64,000 nt of DNA from Defluviimonas salinarum (GTDB taxonomy: Bacteria; Pseudomonadota; Alphaproteobacteria; Rhodobacterales; Rhodobacteraceae), in the NCBI RefSeq assembly GCF_026013545.1, contig NZ_JAPDOG010000021.1:1-64000 (forward strand), in the 5' to 3' direction. The position numbers and the translations under genes are program-made. Positions 61,168 to 64,000 of the stretch are shown here, piece by piece; position 1 is the stretch's first letter, and each line of letters begins with the position of its first letter. Under the pieces are notes generated by a model. It was not told the origin of the DNA. It made no database searches and saw only the letters and a program-made list of their open reading frames with translations.

Positions 61168-61938
61168 TCATGCCGTGGCGCTGGCCATGCCGAGCGCGCC
61201 CCGGATGCCGGCCCGCGCCTTCGCGCGCTTGGCGCCCTGGCCGGTGTTGCCAGGACCGGTCAGGAAAGCGCCGTAGCAGCCGTTGCCCTTCGAGGGATGG
61301 GCGACATGGACGAAGAACCGCCCGCCAGCCCGGAAGACCACCGGCCCCAGCTCCGGATGTGCCGCGTAATCGGGAAAAACCGTCGCCATCGCGCGGGCCA
61401 CGAGTGCCATGTAGCGGTCATCATTGCCGAGAAGGACGACGAGCCGGGTGCGGGACGAGAGGCCCTCGAGGTGGCGGCGGGCACAGGCCGTGAGCACCGC
61501 GAAGCCCTCCTTGCGGGACATGCCGGTGATGACCGGGCCGCTCTTGCCAAGATAGGTGCCGTTCGCATCGCGCGCGGTGAACGAGCAGCGCAGGAGCGAA
61601 CCCCAGCCATAGTCGGCCTCGTCTTCCCGGAAGAACCGGTCGATGTCGAAGACCCCCGCCATCAGCCCGACCGTCTTCAGGACCTCGAGAAGCCGCGGCC
61701 GGAAACTCGCGAAGGGCACCCCGTCATAACTGCCGTCCGCCATGGCCGCAGCCATCGCGCCGGACTGCGTGTTGCCCTTGGTCATGCCGAGAACGAGGAT
61801 CTTGGGATCGCGAGCGCCCCAGGCTCCGGGATCGTTGACGAGGCGGTAGCGGCCCTCCTCGAGGGTGCGCGCGGTCGCGCTGCCGCAATCCTGCCAGCAG
61901 AGCCGGCAGTCGATGGGGCCATGTCCGGGAAGCGGCAT
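61168..61938 (-). CDS. Uracil-DNA-glycosylase-fold-like protein (tentative), 256 aa
   Basis: The N-terminus CRLCWQDCGSATARTLEEGR has three Cys residues. The text KILVLGMTKGNTQSG, and later VHVAHPSKGNGCYGAFLTG, resembles the first motif and the H-P-S motif of uracil-DNA-glycosylase-superfamily proteins. The match is by eye and the catalytic acid is not certain. It is the last gene of a five-gene minus-strand unit that begins at 63263. Confidence 0.5.
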   Translation of the reverse strand: MPLPGHGPIDCRLCWQDCGSATARTLEEGRYRLVNDPGAWGARDPKILVLGMTKGNTQSGAMAAAMADGSYDGVPFASFRPRLLEVLKTVGLMAGVFDIDRFFREDEADYGWGSLLRCSFTARDANGTYLGKSGPVITGMSRKEGFAVLTACARRHLEGLSSRTRLVVLLGNDDRYMALVARAMATVFPDYAAHPELGPVVFRAGGRFFVHVAHPSKGNGCYGAFLTGPGNTGQGAKRAKARAGIRGALGMASATA

Positions 61939-61956
61939 CGGGATGTCCTTTCGGGA

Positions 61957-62211
61957 TTAGTCTTTTCGGCGCGGGTAGCGGGCGAGAAACCAGATCGTGG
62001 CACAGGCGATACCGCCGAGCCAGAGCGGAACGGCGATCGCGAGGCGCATTGCCGGGCTCTCGCCGAATGCGGGATAACCGGCCAGGATCCTGGCCGTGAC
62101 CGCGCCGATGACGGCGAGATAGGCAAGCGCCCAAAAGAGGGCCTTCAGCCGGTGCGGCACGTTCAGGAGAGCCTCCGTTTTCAGGCGCGCGCCCCGGCAG
62201 ACCCCGCTCAT
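61957..62211 (-). CDS. Hypothetical two-helix membrane protein, 84 aa
   Basis: The start at 62211 overlaps the upstream stop (ATGA). Two helices are visible: ALFWALAYLAVIGAVTARIL and LAIAVPLWLGGIACATIWFL. It ends in basic residues (YPRRKD). Unknown function. Confidence 0.65.
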   Translation of the reverse strand: MSGVCRGARLKTEALLNVPHRLKALFWALAYLAVIGAVTARILAGYPAFGESPAMRLAIAVPLWLGGIACATIWFLARYPRRKD

Positions 62212-62630
62212 TCGTCCAGCTCCTCGTCGAGCTTCGCCAGTTCGCCCCGGAGGACACGCCGCCGACCTTCCTTGCGCTCGCGTTCCTTCTGGATCGCGGC
62301 CTCCTCCTCTTCCTTCTTCTTCTGGATGAAGTCCATCGCCGACTTGCGGGTGGCCTTCTCCCACGTCTCGTCGGCGAGGCAGTCGAAGGGGATTTTGCAA
62401 TCGAAATGGTCGACACCGCCCCGCCAGTTCTCACTGCCTCTGATCTCGACGACCTTCTTGTAGATGTCGATCTCGTAGGAGTCCGCCTCCTCGGTGCCGA
62501 ACCACTCGTATTCCCGGCGGGTGTGGCCCGCCTCCTTGACACGCTGGTTGTAGAGGGTCGCCGCACGCTGGGTTGCGTCCCTCAGCACCTCCTGCAGCTC
62601 GACCATCTTGTTCAGTTCTTCAGTGTCCAT
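62208..62630 (-). CDS. Hypothetical coiled-coil protein, 140 aa
   Basis: The ATG at 62630 follows GAGGA. An N-terminal helical part and a middle section (WFGTEEADSYEIDIYKKVVE) lead to a long charged coiled coil (MDFIQKKKEEEEAAIQKERE onward). No family recognised. Confidence 0.65.
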   Translation of the reverse strand: MDTEELNKMVELQEVLRDATQRAATLYNQRVKEAGHTRREYEWFGTEEADSYEIDIYKKVVEIRGSENWRGGVDHFDCKIPFDCLADETWEKATRKSAMDFIQKKKEEEEAAIQKERERKEGRRRVLRGELAKLDEELDE

Positions 62631-62653
62631 CAGTTCGGTCCTCGATTTCCAGA

Positions 62654-62773
62654 TCAGTCCGCGATGGCGACCGCGCCGCGGCACATCCCGTCCTTGTCCA
62701 GTTCCGGGATTTCCGCGTCGGAGATCGTGTTGACCCAGACGAGGTTCCCGGAAGACTTGCAGCATTCGCGCAT
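62654..62773 (-). CDS. Small protein, 39 aa
   Basis: A short frame, MRECCKSSGNLVWVNTISDA then EIPELDKDGMCRGAVAIAD, preceded by a GGGG-containing site. It fits between two genes of the same unit. Three Cys residues might bind a metal. Confidence 0.45.
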   Translation of the reverse strand: MRECCKSSGNLVWVNTISDAEIPELDKDGMCRGAVAIAD

Positions 62774-62783
62774 TTCCCGGCCC

Positions 62784-63263
62784 CTACGAGACGATGTGGT
62801 GGAAGACGCCCATCGCGCCGTCCTGACTGCCAAGGCTCCGGGACATCCGGACGTCCCGCGCATAGTCCTGCACCGCGAACCAGGTCGCCTGGTCCCATCG
62901 GCCGTCGATCCGGCCGGTCTCGTAGCCGTACCGGGCGAGACGCTCCTCGATCGAGCGGCGCGCAAGCGGCGAGAGGCTCATGAAGGCCTGGCCGGAGGCC
63001 TGCTCGGGATCCTGGTAGTCCTGATAGACGCTGCGGTCGTAGGCGCCGTGGCTATAGGTGTTGCGGCCGTAGGTGTTGCGGCCATAGCCGCCGTCGCCGT
63101 AGGAAGGAGTCGCGGCCCGGGCGCCGCCGGTGGATTTCGCGATCGCGGTCATGACCGCGATCACGGCAAGACCCTTCGCGAGATCCTTGCCACCGGCCTG
63201 GACCGGCGCGGCGGTGCCCGTGGCGAGGGCGGCGGAGAGAAGGAGCGCTGCGAGGGACTTCAT
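62784..63263 (-). CDS. Secreted protein with peptidoglycan-binding-like domain, 159 aa
   Basis: A Sec signal (MKSLAALLLSAALATGTAAP) ends near VQA. A Gly/Tyr-rich linker with the repeat GRNTYGRNTY follows. The C-terminal RRSIEERLARYGYETGRIDG then WDQATWFAVQDYARD matches a PG_binding_1 repeat. It is the first gene of the unit and has a TGCGAAAA motif 70 bp upstream. Cell-wall localisation is likely. Confidence 0.75.
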   Translation of the reverse strand: MKSLAALLLSAALATGTAAPVQAGGKDLAKGLAVIAVMTAIAKSTGGARAATPSYGDGGYGRNTYGRNTYSHGAYDRSVYQDYQDPEQASGQAFMSLSPLARRSIEERLARYGYETGRIDGRWDQATWFAVQDYARDVRMSRSLGSQDGAMGVFHHIVS

Positions 63264-63333
63264 CGGGGGAGACCTTCCGGGATGGGATCGTTGCCCGGAG
63301 AATAGGAAAAAGAATTACCGATGTAAAGACGGA

Positions 63334-63341
63334 TTTTCGCA
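63334..63341 (-). promoter_or_regulatory. TGCGAAAA motif before the PG-binding gene
   Basis: On the minus strand GTTTTTGCGAAAATCC precedes the gene starting at 63263. Confidence 0.5.
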
Positions 63342-63475
63342 AAAACGAACCGGCAGCCGGGCCGTCCCGAACCCCTTGAACGGCGCGGGAGGCGGCTTGT
63401 GCGAATCCTGGGGAAATCCATCCCGGCAGGGTATCCGGAGGCTTGAACGGGGGCCATAGCGCGCATAGGATGAAA

Positions 63476-63483
63476 TGCGAAAA
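63476..63483 (+). promoter_or_regulatory. TGCGAAAA motif before the second WGR gene
   Basis: TGAAATGCGAAAAATAGAC lies 24 bp before the ATG at 63508. Confidence 0.5.
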
Positions 63484-63507
63484 ATAGACATATGAACGGT
63501 AGATTGC

Positions 63508-64000
63508 ATGCATACCGCCGAGACCAGGATGTATATCCTGACCGACACCCAGGCCAACAACAACAAGTTCTGGGAGGTCTCGATCGATGCCGGCGGCAGC
63601 GTGTCGAGCCGCAATGGCCGCGTCGGATCCGCGGGCCAATCCCGCGTTCTCGGCGCCGGGCAAAACCTCTTCCAGGCCAAGATCCGCGAAAAGGAGCGCA
63701 AGGGCTACCGCCAGGTCGAGATCGTCGCCGGGGCAGGCGCATCCGGCCTTGACGGGGCGGCACTCGCGACCGCGGCGGAAGACGAGATCGCCCGCGGCAA
63801 CCCGGTGCTGGCCGCGCTCGTGCGCGAGCTCGCCGGGATCAACCGACACCAGATCCTCGCCGCCTCCGGCGGCCAGATGAGCCTCGACCTCACGACCGGC
63901 ATCATCAGCACGCCCGTGGGCGTCGTGACGGCCGCGAACGTCGCCAAGGCGCGCACCCTCATCGGGCGGTTCGAGCGGTTCGTGGAGGCACAGGACTTCG
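63508..64000 (+). CDS. WGR-domain protein, incomplete at the window end
   Basis: The start is ATG 63508 or 63529 (MYILTDTQANNNKFWEVSID). The WGR-type segment is NGRVGSAGQSRVLG with the Trp replaced by Asn, so it reads Asn-Gly-Arg; AKIREKERKGYRQVEI completes the domain. A further region with DLTTGIISTPVGVVTAANVA begins a second domain that runs past 64000. It is longer than the WGR protein at 40905 and may belong to the larger WGR protein group. Confidence 0.7.
   Translation, partial: MHTAETRMYILTDTQANNNKFWEVSIDAGGSVSSRNGRVGSAGQSRVLGAGQNLFQAKIREKERKGYRQVEIVAGAGASGLDGAALATAAEDEIARGNPVLAALVRELAGINRHQILAASGGQMSLDLTTGIISTPVGVVTAANVAKARTLIGRFERFVEAQDF

Overview
The window is about two-thirds G+C and looks like an alphaproteobacterial, probably Rhodobacterales-type, accessory replicon (megaplasmid or chromid). 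Grounds are the base composition, a class II (B12-dependent) ribonucleotide reductase, a KpsE/BexC-type capsule export protein, many short conserved-looking proteins of unknown function, several toxin-antitoxin modules, and no core housekeeping operons. I saw no rRNA, tRNA or CRISPR array.

Layout. (1) 1-6.9 kb, resident DNA: an unknown protein, an LpxR-like outer-membrane lipid A deacylase, a lipoprotein-type subtilisin with a beta-rich C-terminus, and nrdJ. (2) 6.92-38.88 kb: a candidate Tn7-like transposon of about 32 kb. Its ends are inverted repeats beginning TGT, each followed by three CTGCCAAA-type sites that look like TnsB-binding sites. The left end lies 20 bp after the nrdJ stop codon. 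Cargo is a near-complete type II secretion system (gspK; gspO-gspG; gspL-M-C-D-F-H-I-J; gspE), then a 3167-residue RHS/YD-repeat toxin with a Sec signal, a coupled putative immunity gene, and an orphan RHS fragment. The transposition operon tnsA-like/tnsB/tnsC/tniQ sits at the right end. A block at about 30.1-32.75 kb (HlyD remnant, Lon-type AAA ATPase, possible structured RNA, DnaA-box-like site) looks like resident DNA and does not fit a simple single insertion. (3) 38.9-64 kb, resident DNA: a protein made of three tandem Ner-like HTH units, two WGR-domain proteins, a DUF475/TerC-like membrane protein, HipBA, AbiEi/AbiEii, a solo HipB-like and a solo Phd-like antitoxin, a lambda-lysozyme-like secreted protein, a Tat-exported OmpA-like protein, a KpsE-like protein, a PPP-type phosphatase, a deoxyribonucleotidase-like HAD protein, and many unknown genes in tightly overlapping operons.

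Two signals stand out. First, an AT-rich motif with core TGCGAAWA recurs in front of nearly every resident transcription unit and is almost absent from intergenic DNA of the mobile element, so it is probably a replicon-specific promoter or operator. Second, the mobile element appears to carry both a secretion machine and a giant secreted polymorphic toxin with its immunity gene. Its TnsA homologue has Ala where Tn7 TnsA has a catalytic Gln, which suggests replicative transposition.

Protein calls were made by eye from motifs. Gene starts were moved where a ribosome binding site, signal peptide or ATGA overlap supported it.
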